A program made the translations under genes and the position numbers. Source: an uncultured Granulosicoccaceae bacterium (GTDB lineage: Bacteria > Pseudomonadota > Gammaproteobacteria > Granulosicoccales > Granulosicoccaceae). Taken from it: 64,000 nt of DNA. This document shows, in pieces, positions 17,551-27,103 of the stretch (positions are counted from its first letter, which is position 1; each line of letters begins with the position of its first letter). The notes below the pieces were generated by a model. It was not told the origin of the DNA. It ran no database searches and was given only the letters and a program-made list of their open reading frames with translations. The stretch covers positions 20,256 through 84,255 of the forward strand of contig CALHOU010000018.1 in the NCBI GenBank assembly GCA_938035945.1. Direction: 5' to 3'.

Positions 17551-18468
17551 TCATTTGGGTCGACGGGACGCGGTTATTAGCGCCCATCCATTTCTTGCCG
17601 TCGCAGGCTCGATATCGAACCACTTATTGTAGCCCATGCACAGAGGCGCGACTTGTTCTTCAAGAATACCTGACATGAGCAACACTCCACCACTTCGAAC
17701 CATGCCTGCGAAGCGTTCTGACAGAGTTGTTAACGGTTCGAACAGTATATTGGCCAAGATCAGATCTGCATTGACTAACTGTAAGGCCTCAGGTTGACTA
17801 ATCAGCAATTTATCCAATACGCCATTATCGGCAGCATTTTGACGGGTGGCTTGCAAGGCTTGCTCATCAATATCAACCGCATAGACCGCTTTTGCACCAA
17901 GCTTCGCAGCCGCAATAGCCAATACACCCGAACCGCAGCCGAAATCCACCACCACGGCACCCATCAACGGCTTTCGGTTGGTTTGAGTTTCTCGACCCAA
18001 CCAGTCCAGGCATTGTGCGGTGGTTTCATGCGTGCCCGTGCCGAAGGCCAAGCCTGGGTCTAAATGCACAATAACCGCATCTGAATCTGGCGGGGGTTTG
18101 TGTGAGGGGCACACCCAAAGTTTGGGCCCAAATTGCATTGGTTGGTAGTCTCGCATCCATGCCCTCTCCCAGACAGTATCTGCCAGCACACGCAGCTCAT
18201 AATCGGGCAGGCTAATCCCTTCCCCAAAGGCTGCAAGGTGTAAAGCGCTTGTCAGGGAATCAATGTCTTGCGCTTGCGCGAATAGACCGATGAGCGAAAT
18301 ATCGTCCCAAAGACGCATCTCACCTGGCGCGGGCTCAAGAATCGGCTGATCATTTTTATCGCAATAAGTGACCGATACAGCGCCAGCTGCAAACAACCAC
18401 TGCTCGAGCGCATCCACGCTATCAGGTGTTGCGACAACGGCAACTTCAGGCCAGTCACCGTTGGTCAT
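17551..18468 (-). CDS. prmA: Ribosomal protein L11 methyltransferase
   Basis: Trimethylates ribosomal protein L11 using S-adenosylmethionine. The 305-residue protein has the N-terminal substrate-recognition domain and a Rossmann methyltransferase domain: LDPGLAFGTGTHETTAQCLDWL, VVDFGCGSGVLAIAAAKLGA, AVDIDEQAL and LILANILFEPL, the last being the NPPY-equivalent loop. The start ATG is at 18468, 24 bp after accC. The accC-prmA adjacency is common in gammaproteobacteria. Confidence 0.97.
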   Translation of the reverse strand: MTNGDWPEVAVVATPDSVDALEQWLFAAGAVSVTYCDKNDQPILEPAPGEMRLWDDISLIGLFAQAQDIDSLTSALHLAAFGEGISLPDYELRVLADTVWERAWMRDYQPMQFGPKLWVCPSHKPPPDSDAVIVHLDPGLAFGTGTHETTAQCLDWLGRETQTNRKPLMGAVVVDFGCGSGVLAIAAAKLGAKAVYAVDIDEQALQATRQNAADNGVLDKLLISQPEALQLVNADLILANILFEPLTTLSERFAGMVRSGGVLLMSGILEEQVAPLCMGYNKWFDIEPATARNGWALITASRRPK

Positions 18469-18492
18469 AGTTCAAAACTACAGATTGTAAAA

Positions 18493-19842
18493 CTACAGCT
18501 CGAGCTTATGCTCAAGATAGTGAATATCAACCGAACCTTTGAGAAAACCTTCGTCGGTGAAAATATCAATGTGTAGCGGTATGTTAGTAACAATGCCATC
18601 AATAAACACCTCGCTCAAAGCCCCGCGCATGCGCGACATCGCCGTTTCTCGGGTCATGCCTTTAACAATGAGTTTGGCTATCATGGAATCGTAGTTGGGT
18701 GGCACTTTATAGCCATTGTAAATATGGGTATCCATGCGCACACCCAAGCCCCCTGGCGCGTGATACTGGGTGATGGTGCCAGGTGACGGCATAAAGGTTT
18801 CCGGGTCTTCTGCGTTTATCCGGCACTCAAATGCATGCCCATTAACAACAATATCCTCTTGCTTGTAACTAAGTTCGCGCCCTTCAGCCACCAGTATTTG
18901 TTGCTTGATAATATCCACACCGGTGATCATTTCAGTCACCGGGTGCTCAACTTGTACGCGCGTATTCATCTCAATGAAGTAGAAGCCACCGTTTTCGTAC
19001 AAAAATTCGAAGGTGCCCGCCCCTCGGTAACCAATTCGCTTGCACGCATCGGTGCAACGCTTACCCATGTCTTGACGAGTGGCTTCATCGATGCCTGGCG
19101 CTGGTGCTTCTTCCACCACTTTCTGGTGTCGACGTTGCAAGGAGCAGTCGCGCTCGGCCAAATGGATAGCATTACCGTGAGTGTCAGCGATGACTTGGAA
19201 CTCAATGTGTCGAGGCGTGGTTAAAAACTTCTCCATGTAGACAACGGGATTATTAAACGCAACCGACGCTTCATTACGCGTCATGGCAATGGATGTTTCA
19301 AGCTCTTCACTGTTGTGAACAACCCGCATTCCGCGACCACCACCACCGCCAGAGGCTTTGATGATGATCGGATAACCGATTTCTTCTGCCAATCTACGAT
19401 TCTCAGCTGAGTCATCGCCCAGCGGACCATCGGAACCTGGCACGCAGGGGACTCCGGCTGCGCGCATCTCTTTGATCGCGCTGACCTTATCGCCCATGAT
19501 TCTGATAGTGTCGGCAGTTGGCCCAATAAACACAAAGCCGCTCGATTCAACACGTTCAGCAAAATCGGCGTTTTCAGCCAGGAAACCGTAGCCTGGGTGA
19601 ATCGCATCCGCACCGGTGATTTCAGCCGCTGCAATAATCGCCGGAATATTAAGGTAGCTCTCGAGCGATGATGGCGGACCAATGCACACAGCTTCATCAG
19701 CTAAGCGTACGTGTTTTAAATCGCGATCGGCCGTGGAATAAACTGCAACAGTTTGGATACCTAAATCGCGGCAACAACGCATGATGCGCAACGCAATCTC
19801 ACCACGATTGGCAATCAGTACTTTTTTCAATGATTTAGCCAT
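18493..19842 (-). CDS. accC: Acetyl-CoA carboxylase, biotin carboxylase subunit
   Basis: Carboxylates the biotin on AccB with ATP and bicarbonate, the first half of malonyl-CoA formation. From ATG 19842 the protein is 449 residues. Signatures: [41 protein letters not shown] (ATP-grasp loop), [50 protein letters not shown] at 19854 overlaps the accB TGA (TTGA) and is an alternative start adding four residues. It forms an accB-accC pair. Confidence 0.98.
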   Translation of the reverse strand: MAKSLKKVLIANRGEIALRIMRCCRDLGIQTVAVYSTADRDLKHVRLADEAVCIGPPSSLESYLNIPAIIAAAEITGADAIHPGYGFLAENADFAERVESSGFVFIGPTADTIRIMGDKVSAIKEMRAAGVPCVPGSDGPLGDDSAENRRLAEEIGYPIIIKASGGGGGRGMRVVHNSEELETSIAMTRNEASVAFNNPVVYMEKFLTTPRHIEFQVIADTHGNAIHLAERDCSLQRRHQKVVEEAPAPGIDEATRQDMGKRCTDACKRIGYRGAGTFEFLYENGGFYFIEMNTRVQVEHPVTEMITGVDIIKQQILVAEGRELSYKQEDIVVNGHAFECRINAEDPETFMPSPGTITQYHAPGGLGVRMDTHIYNGYKVPPNYDSMIAKLIVKGMTRETAMSRMRGALSEVFIDGIVTNIPLHIDIFTDEGFLKGSVDIHYLEHKLEL

Positions 19843-19850
19843 GGGCTCGC

Positions 19851-20318
19851 TCAATCAATCACGATCAATGGTTCGCCGTATTCAACCGGCTGCCCTTCCT
19901 CAACAACGATAGCTCGCACCGTTCCGCTGGTTTCGGCGACAATTTGATTCATAATCTTCATCGCTTCGATAATGCATAAGGTGTCGCCTTTGTTCACATT
20001 TTGTCCAATATCGACAAACGGTTTTGCCCCAGGTGACGGCGACCGATAAAACGTACCAACCATTGGCGACTCAACGATGGTGCCCGGCGGTAGTAAATCT
20101 TCAGCGGCAGCAGGTGCCGCAGCTTCAGCCGGGGCGGCGGCTGCTACCGGTTGCATTGGGTGGGGAGCCATGGCTTGCGCGGGAGCGGCTTGTACAACAG
20201 CGCCCGCAATTGGACCACGTGCGATGCGCACTGACTCATCGTTTTCCACGATTTCAATTTCTGCTACATCCGAGTCTTCCAGTAACTCAATCAGCTTCTT
20301 TATTTTTCGAATGTCCAT
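19851..20318 (-). CDS. accB: Biotin carboxyl carrier protein of acetyl-CoA carboxylase
   Basis: Carries biotin between the two half-reactions of acetyl-CoA carboxylase. From ATG 20318 the protein has 155 residues: an N-terminal helical part ([21 protein letters not shown]), a flexible Ala/Pro linker at about 38-75, and the C-terminal biotinyl domain with the attachment lysine K121 in EAMKIMN (usually EAMKMMN) and the thumb-type [19 protein letters not shown]. aroQ, often upstream, is not here; the gene is divergent from srkA. The biotin importer at 27-29 kb would supply its cofactor. Confidence 0.97.
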   Translation of the reverse strand: MDIRKIKKLIELLEDSDVAEIEIVENDESVRIARGPIAGAVVQAAPAQAMAPHPMQPVAAAAPAEAAAPAAAEDLLPPGTIVESPMVGTFYRSPSPGAKPFVDIGQNVNKGDTLCIIEAMKIMNQIVAETSGTVRAIVVEEGQPVEYGEPLIVID

Positions 20319-20429
20319 GCGCAAACAATACTCTGTATTAGGAAATCTAATTGTGCGAAGATACCATCAAATAGCGGTGATTTACACACATTTAGCAACA
20401 AATTCGCTTAGATAACCAGAGATAACACT

Positions 20430-21425
20430 ATTCCAGCATTAAACCCTACGCTTGCGTTCGCACAGCTCGACCCGCACCAAATTCTCGACGCAATAGATGC
20501 CCATGGCTGGCAAACCGACGGGCGCGTTTCCGCGCTCAACAGCTATGAAAACCGTGTCTACAACATCGGCCTTGAGGATGGCAGTAGCGTGGTCGCAAAA
20601 TTTTATCGTCCGGAACGTTGGAGTGATGAAGCTATCCTCGAAGAACACCGGTTTTGCGATGCTTTGGTCGAAAACGATCTACCCGTCATCGCACCATTAA
20701 AATCAGCGACCGGCCAATCGCTGTTCACCCACGATGTATTTCGGTTTTGCGTGTTCCCAAAAGCCGGAGGCCGACCACCTGAGCTGGATAATGATGATCA
20801 GTTAATGGTGATCGGTCGCGCTCTTGGACGCTTGCACTTAAGTAGCGATACACACAAGTTTGAGCACCGCCCCACCATTGATGCGGCACGTCTTGGCGAT
20901 CAGTCGGTCGCCTTTTTGGAATCATCGGATTTAGTTCCGATGGATGTGCGTTCAGCATACCTTTCATTGGTGCATGAAATCATGCCCGTAGTACACGAAC
21001 GCTTTGCACAGTTTCCATCGGTGCACACGTTTTGTATTCACGGAGATTTTCATCCCGGTAATATTTTATGGGGTCGCGATGACACACCGCATTTGCTCGA
21101 CTTTGACGACACCGGCATAGGCCCTGCCATTCAAGACTTATGGATGTTTATTTCTGGCGACAGGCAATATGCGCAAGCGCGTCTTGGAAGTTTATTAGAT
21201 GGTTATCACGAGTTTCGTGAATTCGACGATCGCGAATTGGACTTAGTTGAACCCTTGCGAGCATTGCGTATCATTCACTACGCGGCATGGATTGCTAGAC
21301 GTTGGGAAGACCCAGCTTTCCAACGCGCGTTTCCATTTTTCGCCAGTGGTCGATTTTGGGATGAGCACATTCTGTCGTTAAAAGAACAGCGCTCGGCGCT
21401 AGATGAAGCGCCGTTGATTTACTAA
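20430..21425 (+). CDS. srkA: Stress response kinase A (SrkA/RdoA/YihE), apparent ATT start
   Basis: A Ser/Thr protein kinase of the aminoglycoside-phosphotransferase fold that protects E. coli against stress-induced death. Catalytic motifs are CIHGDFHPGNILW (D206) and LLDFDDTG (D224), numbering from 20430. Homology to E. coli SrkA starts well before the first standard start codon (GTG 20589): the frame upstream encodes LDPHQILDAIDAHGW and NSYENRVYNIGLEDG, both expected. Between the in-frame TAG at 20409 and this conserved part there is no ATG, GTG or TTG. The ATT at 20430 gives 331 residues and aligns within two residues of the E. coli start, so I propose it. ATA 20412 and ACG 20448 are other options. 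Confidence 0.88.
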   Translation: MPALNPTLAFAQLDPHQILDAIDAHGWQTDGRVSALNSYENRVYNIGLEDGSSVVAKFYRPERWSDEAILEEHRFCDALVENDLPVIAPLKSATGQSLFTHDVFRFCVFPKAGGRPPELDNDDQLMVIGRALGRLHLSSDTHKFEHRPTIDAARLGDQSVAFLESSDLVPMDVRSAYLSLVHEIMPVVHERFAQFPSVHTFCIHGDFHPGNILWGRDDTPHLLDFDDTGIGPAIQDLWMFISGDRQYAQARLGSLLDGYHEFREFDDRELDLVEPLRALRIIHYAAWIARRWEDPAFQRAFPFFASGRFWDEHILSLKEQRSALDEAPLIY

Positions 21426-21443
21426 TTTTATATTGCGAGAAAA

Positions 21444-22655
21444 TCAGACGCGTCGAAATACCAATGATGCGTTTGTGCCACCAAAGCCAAAACTGTTTGA
21501 CATAACCGTATCAAGCTTTGCATCGTCAACACGATCAACAGCAATATTCATGTCTTTCGCCGCATCATCCAAATTATCTATATTGGCAGAAGCAGCAATA
21601 AAACCAGCCTCTTGCATTAGCAAGGTGTAAATCGCTTCTTGCACGCCGGCAGCACCCAGTGAATGGCCAGATAAAGATTTGGTTGAACTGATACTCGGGC
21701 AATCATTACCAAATACCGCTTTTACCGCACCGAGCTCGGCGATATCACCGACCGGCGTACTGGTTCCATGTGCATTGATGTAGTCGATTGGTGTATCAAC
21801 TGTGGCTTTTGCCATTTGCATACAACGCTGCGCGCCTTCGCCTGAAGGCGCAACCATATCGTGCCCATCAGAGGTTGCACCATAACCTACAACTTCTGCG
21901 TAAATTTTCGCACCGCGTGCTTTGGCCGTTTCCAGCTCCTCAACCACAACCATGCCACCGCCACCAGCGATAACAAAACCATCACGATCTGCATCGTATG
22001 CACGCGAAGCAACCCCCGGGTTGTCGTTATACTTTGTTGAGAGCGCGCCCATTGCATCAAACATACAACTAAGCGACCAATGTTCCTCTTCACCACCACC
22101 AGCAAAAACACGGTCTTGTTTACCGAGTTGAATCAGCTCTAATGCATTACCAATACAATGCGCACTGGTAGAACAGGCCGATGAAATTGAATAATTAGTA
22201 CCACGAATTTTATACGGCGTTGCCAAACAGGCCGACACGGTTGAACCCATGGTTTGCGTTACGCGGTAAGGCCCAACACGTCGAATGCCACGATCACGCA
22301 AAATATCTGCCGCTTCAACTTGTGAAAATGCTGATCCGCCACCAGAACCTGCGATGATGCCGGTTCGTTCGTTGGATACTTCATCGTCGCTTAAGCCTGC
22401 GTCGGCAATGGCCTCACGCATCGATACAAACGCATACGCAGCAGCTTCGCCCATAAAGCGTAACTGTTTACGATCGATCGCTTCTTTTAAGTCGATGTCG
22501 GGGCGTGCCGCAACATGCGAGCGCAGCCCCATCTCTTGATAAACTTCGCGAGCAGTTATGCCCGATTTACCGTTGCGTAGAGATTCTGTTACTGATGCTT
22601 TATCAAGACCTAAACAGGAAGTGATGCCGATACCTGTGATAACTGCACGACGCAT
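21444..22655 (-). CDS. fabB: Beta-ketoacyl-ACP synthase I
   Basis: Elongates acyl-ACP with malonyl-ACP and is needed for unsaturated fatty acids. The 403-residue protein has the catalytic triad C161 ([14 protein letters not shown]), H296 ([11 protein letters not shown]) and H331 ([11 protein letters not shown]) and starts [16 protein letters not shown]. It follows fabA by 12 bp on the same strand, the standard fabA-fabB pair, which distinguishes it from FabF. It converges with srkA. FadR/FabR-type control cannot be judged from the sequence. Confidence 0.97.
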   Translation of the reverse strand: MRRAVITGIGITSCLGLDKASVTESLRNGKSGITAREVYQEMGLRSHVAARPDIDLKEAIDRKQLRFMGEAAAYAFVSMREAIADAGLSDDEVSNERTGIIAGSGGGSAFSQVEAADILRDRGIRRVGPYRVTQTMGSTVSACLATPYKIRGTNYSISSACSTSAHCIGNALELIQLGKQDRVFAGGGEEEHWSLSCMFDAMGALSTKYNDNPGVASRAYDADRDGFVIAGGGGMVVVEELETAKARGAKIYAEVVGYGATSDGHDMVAPSGEGAQRCMQMAKATVDTPIDYINAHGTSTPVGDIAELGAVKAVFGNDCPSISSTKSLSGHSLGAAGVQEAIYTLLMQEAGFIAASANIDNLDDAAKDMNIAVDRVDDAKLDTVMSNSFGFGGTNASLVFRRV

Positions 22656-22667
22656 AATTGTGACTCG

Positions 22668-23183
22668 TTAGAAATCTGCTGTAGATGTGAACAAACCAAC
22701 GCGTAAGTCGTTGGCGGTATAAATTTCTTTGCCGTCGACCAGCATGCGGCCATCGGCTATGCCCATGACCAGCCTACGTTCGATAAGGCGCTTCATGTGA
22801 AGTTCGTAAGTGACCAGTTTGGCGTCGGGTAACACTTGGCCGAAGAATTTGACCTCACCTGAACCCAACGCACGTCCACGACCGGGGTTGCCTTTCCAGC
22901 CTAGAAAGAAACCGACAATTTGCCACATTGCATCGAGCCCAAGACAACCGGGCATTACCGGGTCACCGATAAAGTGGCAATCGAAAAACCATAGATCGGG
23001 ATTGATATCCAACTCGGCTTTGATGTAACCCTTACCGTGATCTCCGCCATCAGCTGTGATTTGCGTGATGCGATCCATCATCAACATATTCGGTGTGGGT
23101 AGCCGTGCATTACCCTCGCCAAACATTTCACCCCGACCACAGGCAAGCAATTCGTCGCGTGTAAAAGAGTTTTTATCTATCAC
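22668..23183 (-). CDS. fabA: 3-hydroxydecanoyl-ACP dehydratase/isomerase
   Basis: Introduces the double bond at the C10 stage of fatty-acid synthesis. The 171-residue length is exact for FabA. Active-site H70 ([14 protein letters not shown]) and D84 (LGLDAMWQ) are present, with the start [22 protein letters not shown] closely matching the family. Forms the operon fabA-fabB with 12 bp between genes. Confidence is high because FabZ proteins are shorter and lack this N-terminus. Confidence 0.98.
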   Translation of the reverse strand: MIDKNSFTRDELLACGRGEMFGEGNARLPTPNMLMMDRITQITADGGDHGKGYIKAELDINPDLWFFDCHFIGDPVMPGCLGLDAMWQIVGFFLGWKGNPGRGRALGSGEVKFFGQVLPDAKLVTYELHMKRLIERRLVMGIADGRMLVDGKEIYTANDLRVGLFTSTADF

Positions 23184-23228
23184 TTAAGAAGCTCTGTTTT
23201 TTCGGTTAATTGCCCTATTCTACTCTTT

Positions 23229-23966
23229 TTATTGTGCGCCGAACACGCGCTGAAGCAGTTCGCTTGTCCGTTTTAGCGGGTTTGTGCGGATGGCTTTCTC
23301 TTCCACGGCCAAATAATGAAAAATGCCATCTGAGCCCTTGTCTACAACATGCCCGGTCAGATCAGCTTCAACTTTGGGTGCAAGCGGAATGGCATTGTAT
23401 TGCTTTAATAGTTGGTTGAAGGATTGCACCGCACCCACTTGCGCCAATGCATCATCTACCAGCGGGCGCATTGCCTGCTTGATTGACGGTCCGGTTTTAC
23501 CTTCGAAATACTCAGTGGCAGCATTGTCCGGGCCTTTTAATATACCGCTAGCATCCTGCACACTCATGTCTTTGATGGCACCTACAAAAAGCTGCTTGGC
23601 TTTCGGGGTAGCAAGCTCAGCTGCACGATTTAAGCGCAACTCAAGATCATCAAATGAACCTTGCAAGCCGACTTTACTCGCATAGTCGCGCGCTTTTCGC
23701 AAAGTTGAGGGTAACGGGATTCGAATGGTTGGGTCGTTAGAAAAGCCATTTTGCTGTCCGAGCTGCCCCACAACGGCGCTCGAGCCCTTGGTTAACGCCT
23801 CTTTTAATCCGGCCGTGATATCAGCATTTGACAGAACACCGCCCGATGTCCCACCGAGTACAGCACCAGCAGTCTTGCTTATATCGTCCAAAGTAGGCCC
23901 ACTGCCAGCACATGCACTTAGCAGCGATAAGACTAGGGCCAAAGGGGCAAGGGTTCGTATACGCAT
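23229..23966 (-). CDS. DUF4197 lipoprotein
   Basis: A 245-residue protein from ATG 23966, preceded by CGGAG five bases upstream. Residues 1-20 are a lipoprotein signal (LAPLALVLSLLSAC) with Ser-Ala-Cys as the lipobox. The rest is a DUF4197 domain: GLKEALTKGSSAVVGQLGQQNGFSNDPTIRIPLPSTLRKA and a C-terminal GSDGIFHYLAVEEKAIRTNPLKRT. The family is periplasmic and uncharacterised. A longer frame to 24002 would lose the signal peptide. Divergent from the ligase gene at 24042. Confidence 0.92.
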   Translation of the reverse strand: MRIRTLAPLALVLSLLSACAGSGPTLDDISKTAGAVLGGTSGGVLSNADITAGLKEALTKGSSAVVGQLGQQNGFSNDPTIRIPLPSTLRKARDYASKVGLQGSFDDLELRLNRAAELATPKAKQLFVGAIKDMSVQDASGILKGPDNAATEYFEGKTGPSIKQAMRPLVDDALAQVGAVQSFNQLLKQYNAIPLAPKVEADLTGHVVDKGSDGIFHYLAVEEKAIRTNPLKRTSELLQRVFGAQ

Positions 23967-24041
23967 GTTAACTCCGAAGGTGGTTGCAATAAATCTATAC
24001 ATGAAGATAGGCGGTTTTTAGCAAGTTATACACAGTTAAGC

Positions 24042-25331
24042 ATGATTATTTGTCTTAAAATGGAGCACAAACTCTTTAAGAGATATAACTCATTGGACAA
24101 ATGCCAACTTGAGTCGTTCCAATGGCATACCGACACATCTGTGCATACAGCATCGACGGCTGCCACGGTCCAATCATCAACCGTACGTATTTTAAACGGC
24201 ACACACTATGTTGCGGATGTCGATACTGAAAGCACACTGAGGGCTGTAAAGAATGCGATCGATAATCAGCACACATTCTGCGTTCATCCACCAACGTTAA
24301 AAACGGCTACGCTTGAATCGACAGTGGCTGACGATGGCATTCATTTTCAATGCTTAAGCGCGGGGAGTAACGGCAAACCCAAAAGAATTCGGCGATCACA
24401 TGCATCGTGGATAGCCAGTTTCAAGATCAATGCACAGGCAATTCAATTAAGTAACAAAGACAGTTACGCCCTCGTTGGCCGCACGTCGCATTCACTGGCA
24501 CTTTACGCGGCCTTGGAAGCAGCCTTTGTGGGTGCGGATATTCACGCACTAACCGATCTACGACCAGACCGGCAATTGCAGGCCATCATCCATTTAACTT
24601 CAAGCATTTTATACACAACGCCATCACAATTAAGACAACTGTGCATGGGTGCCGATGCTTTAAAAACGACAGCCACATCGGTACGGCATATATACAGCGG
24701 AGGTGGCAAACTTGACTTACCAACAAAGCAGCACGCTGCCACTGTGTTTCCAAACGCACGCCTACAAGAATTTTATGGTGCATCTGAAACCAGCTTTATC
24801 TCGCTTAGTGATGAGCACACGCCAATCAACTCGGTGGGAAAGTTATATCCCGGGGTAGAACTTGAAATCGATAATGGCGAGCTGTGGGTGAAGAGCCCGT
24901 ACTTGTTCGAAGGCTATGTAAATACCGCTCACACAGCGGCGAACTGGCGCGATGGATTTGTCAGCGTTGGCGAAGTAGGCCACTTAGACGCGGCCGGTTA
25001 TCTGTTTCTTGCAGGACGACAGTCGCGACGGGTGAATATTGCTGACCATCTTGTCTATCCGGAATCAATTGAGAAACTACTCAATGCCCACAGCGATGTT
25101 CGAGCCTGCGCGGTAGTGCCGGTCAGCGACGCTAAACGAGGCCAGATTCTAGTTGCTATGGTAGAAGCAGAACAGAGCAACGAGTTAGACAAAGCGCTAC
25201 TTGGCTTAATGCGTAAACGTTTCGGGAATTTAATCGCGCCACGCACTATTTTTTTTGTTGAGCAATTGCCCACGTTGCCATCGGGTAAACCGAACCTTGT
25301 GCAAATAGAAAATCATTTCCGCCCATCATGA
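24042..25331 (+). CDS. AMP-binding acyl-CoA ligase-like protein (YhfT/VraA type)
   Basis: A 429-residue member of the ANL adenylating superfamily, at the short end for the family. Motifs: phosphate loop SAGSNGKPKR (106-115), FYGASE (244-249), the hinge region DAAGYLFLAGR (316-326) and the catalytic lysine K416 in LPSGKPNL. The TGD motif reads VGE here. The substrate is unknown. It overlaps the next gene by 4 bp (ATGA), which encodes a thiolase-like protein; such ligase/thiolase pairs beside BioY occur in Bacillus (yhfT-yhfS-yhfU). The first ATG (24042) is used; ATG 24060 is also possible and neither has a clear ribosome site. Confidence 0.85.
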   Translation: MIICLKMEHKLFKRYNSLDKCQLESFQWHTDTSVHTASTAATVQSSTVRILNGTHYVADVDTESTLRAVKNAIDNQHTFCVHPPTLKTATLESTVADDGIHFQCLSAGSNGKPKRIRRSHASWIASFKINAQAIQLSNKDSYALVGRTSHSLALYAALEAAFVGADIHALTDLRPDRQLQAIIHLTSSILYTTPSQLRQLCMGADALKTTATSVRHIYSGGGKLDLPTKQHAATVFPNARLQEFYGASETSFISLSDEHTPINSVGKLYPGVELEIDNGELWVKSPYLFEGYVNTAHTAANWRDGFVSVGEVGHLDAAGYLFLAGRQSRRVNIADHLVYPESIEKLLNAHSDVRACAVVPVSDAKRGQILVAMVEAEQSNELDKALLGLMRKRFGNLIAPRTIFFVEQLPTLPSGKPNLVQIENHFRPS

Positions 25332-26425
25332 ACACTCAATGCTACATCATAGCGGCTAAGCGATCACCTATTGCTCCACGCGATGGCGTGTTGGCTTCAC
25401 ACAATATTCATCAACTCAGTTCACCCGTCATTCACTCGCTACTCAAGAGTGTTGGTGTTGCACCGTCGCAGGTGGATGAAATCATCGCAGGCAATGCGCT
25501 CGGTGCTGGTGGAAATCCGGCGCGGCTTATTGGGCTTGCCGCCGGATTAAATGAATCGGTTGCAGGTTTAAGTGTCGATCGACAATGTTGCAGTGGCTTG
25601 GATGCCATACTGCTTGCACATGACATGATCAGTTCAGGCCGTGCATCCATTGTGATTGCTGGCGGTGTGGAAAGCTACTCGCAGCGACCACATCGCTTTC
25701 GCACGATACCGGGCAGCACACAGCTTGAAGCCTATGACCAACCCCCTTTTGTACCGTGGCCAGACCAGGATCCAAACATGGCCGAGGCGGCTGATGCGCT
25801 GGCCCAATCATTAGGTATTTCGTTTGAGCAACAGAATCAATGGGCGATACAAAGTCATGCAAAAGCATTGCAGGTGAATCACCCAGAGCTTGTTCAAATA
25901 GATGATGTTAAACAAGATAGCTTTACACGTGCATTAAATAAGAAGACATGTGCACGCGCAAAGCGCTTACACGGCTCAATAACGGCGGCCAACACTAGCG
26001 TGGCGGCAGATGGCGCTGCATTTTGTTTGGTGGTGTCTGGAGCAGTTGCAAAAAACATCAATGCAGCAAAGCTTCGAATCCTGGCTGGCAATACACTGGG
26101 TGCTAACCCAAAACTACCAGGCCTTGCACCGGTTGCTGCGATTGAAAAAACGCTAGGCGACATTGAGCATAGTGAATTAATGCGCATCGAGATTATGGAA
26201 GCCTATGCGGCGCAAGCGATTGCGTGCATCAAACAAACCAATCTATCCCCAGAGAACTGTAACCTTGGCGGCGGAAGTTTAGCGCGCGGCCACCCAATTG
26301 GAGCTTCGGGTGCGGTGCTGGTGGCGCGACTCTATTCGGAAATGCAATCATGCCAAGGACTCGGTCTGGCTGCCATTGCCGCGGCGGGCGGACTAGGTAC
26401 CGCACTTCTGGTTGAATCAGCCTAG
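25328..26425 (+). CDS. Thiolase-family protein with altered active site (YhfS/VraB type)
   Basis: A 365-residue thiolase fold, shorter than the usual ~390. Kept motifs: nucleophile C87 in RQCCSG, GGVES, and H322 in GGSLARGHPIGASG. Changed motifs: the NEAF box reads MEAY (290-293), so its asparagine is lost, and the C-terminal C-x-GGG box reads AAAGG, so the acid/base cysteine is replaced by alanine near 351. A classical reversible thiolysis is therefore doubtful; a decarboxylating or acyl-transfer condensation is possible. It starts inside the end of the ligase gene (ATGA) and is surely co-translated. It converges with the nitroreductase at a 2-bp gap. Confidence 0.87.
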   Translation: MNTQCYIIAAKRSPIAPRDGVLASHNIHQLSSPVIHSLLKSVGVAPSQVDEIIAGNALGAGGNPARLIGLAAGLNESVAGLSVDRQCCSGLDAILLAHDMISSGRASIVIAGGVESYSQRPHRFRTIPGSTQLEAYDQPPFVPWPDQDPNMAEAADALAQSLGISFEQQNQWAIQSHAKALQVNHPELVQIDDVKQDSFTRALNKKTCARAKRLHGSITAANTSVAADGAAFCLVVSGAVAKNINAAKLRILAGNTLGANPKLPGLAPVAAIEKTLGDIEHSELMRIEIMEAYAAQAIACIKQTNLSPENCNLGGGSLARGHPIGASGAVLVARLYSEMQSCQGLGLAAIAAAGGLGTALLVESA

Positions 26426-26427
26426 GC

Positions 26428-27099
26428 TTATTCAAAACCGTGAAAAGTGGTAAATAATTCTAGCGGTTCTCTTGCTGTTCGTACTGTATTAACGGGATGA
26501 TCTTCATCAGCAAACCCTAAAGCAATGCCACAAACGACCAGCTGGTCAGAAGGTAGTGATAAGGCCTCATGCACCACATCCGCATGATTGGCTAATGCCC
26601 CAATTCCACTGGTACCCAATCCTTGCGCCTGCGCACTGCTAAATAAATTCATCAGCGCCATCCCTAAATCCATAAAACATCCCTTCCCCATATCGCGATC
26701 GATGGTCACCACAATGCCAACCGGTGCATCAAAGAAGCGATAGTTGCGGGTAAATTGTTCGCGCCTGGCTTTCGTGTCCCGACGACCTATGCCAAGTGCT
26801 TCGTATAAAGCAAAACCAGCATCGTGCTGGCGTGATTTCAACACCGCCGATAGCTCTGGCGGAAAGTAGGAATACTGAGCAACAGGTTTGCGTTTGTCAG
26901 CGACGGCTTGCGAGAGTGCTGCGGTTAGATGCGTCAGAGCGTCACCGGTGAGTACATGAAAAAAACCGGGTTGTAAATTTGCACCGCTCGGCGCTTGGCG
27001 CGCATGTAAAAGAATGGTCTCGATACGCTTGCGATCAACAGCGTTGGATAAAAACGCTCTGGTGGAGCGTCGTTGCATGATTACCTGTGCAAAATCCAT
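26428..27099 (-). CDS. Nitroreductase-family flavoprotein
   Basis: A 223-residue FMN-binding oxidoreductase from ATG 27099, 4 bp after the bioY stop. Motifs: the FMN phosphate site QRRSTRAFL, ARQAPSGANLQP, and the C-terminal AQGLGTSGIGALANHADVVHEALSLP and GIALGFADEDHPVNTVR. The frame is open to 27168, but the extra residues overlap bioY and are not family-like. The substrate is unknown. Placement as the last gene of the biotin transporter operon is notable but proves no role. Confidence 0.9.
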   Translation of the reverse strand: MDFAQVIMQRRSTRAFLSNAVDRKRIETILLHARQAPSGANLQPGFFHVLTGDALTHLTAALSQAVADKRKPVAQYSYFPPELSAVLKSRQHDAGFALYEALGIGRRDTKARREQFTRNYRFFDAPVGIVVTIDRDMGKGCFMDLGMALMNLFSSAQAQGLGTSGIGALANHADVVHEALSLPSDQLVVCGIALGFADEDHPVNTVRTAREPLELFTTFHGFE

Positions 27100-27103
27100 A
27101 GAC

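Noticed and set aside
20430..21425. srkA as a pseudogene truncated at its 5' end
   Set aside because: The expected N-terminal sequence is intact and in frame; only the start codon is unusual.
24042..25331. Acyl-CoA ligase as a decayed fragment
   Set aside because: The phosphate loop, FYGASE, hinge and catalytic lysine are all present and the gene overlaps an intact partner.
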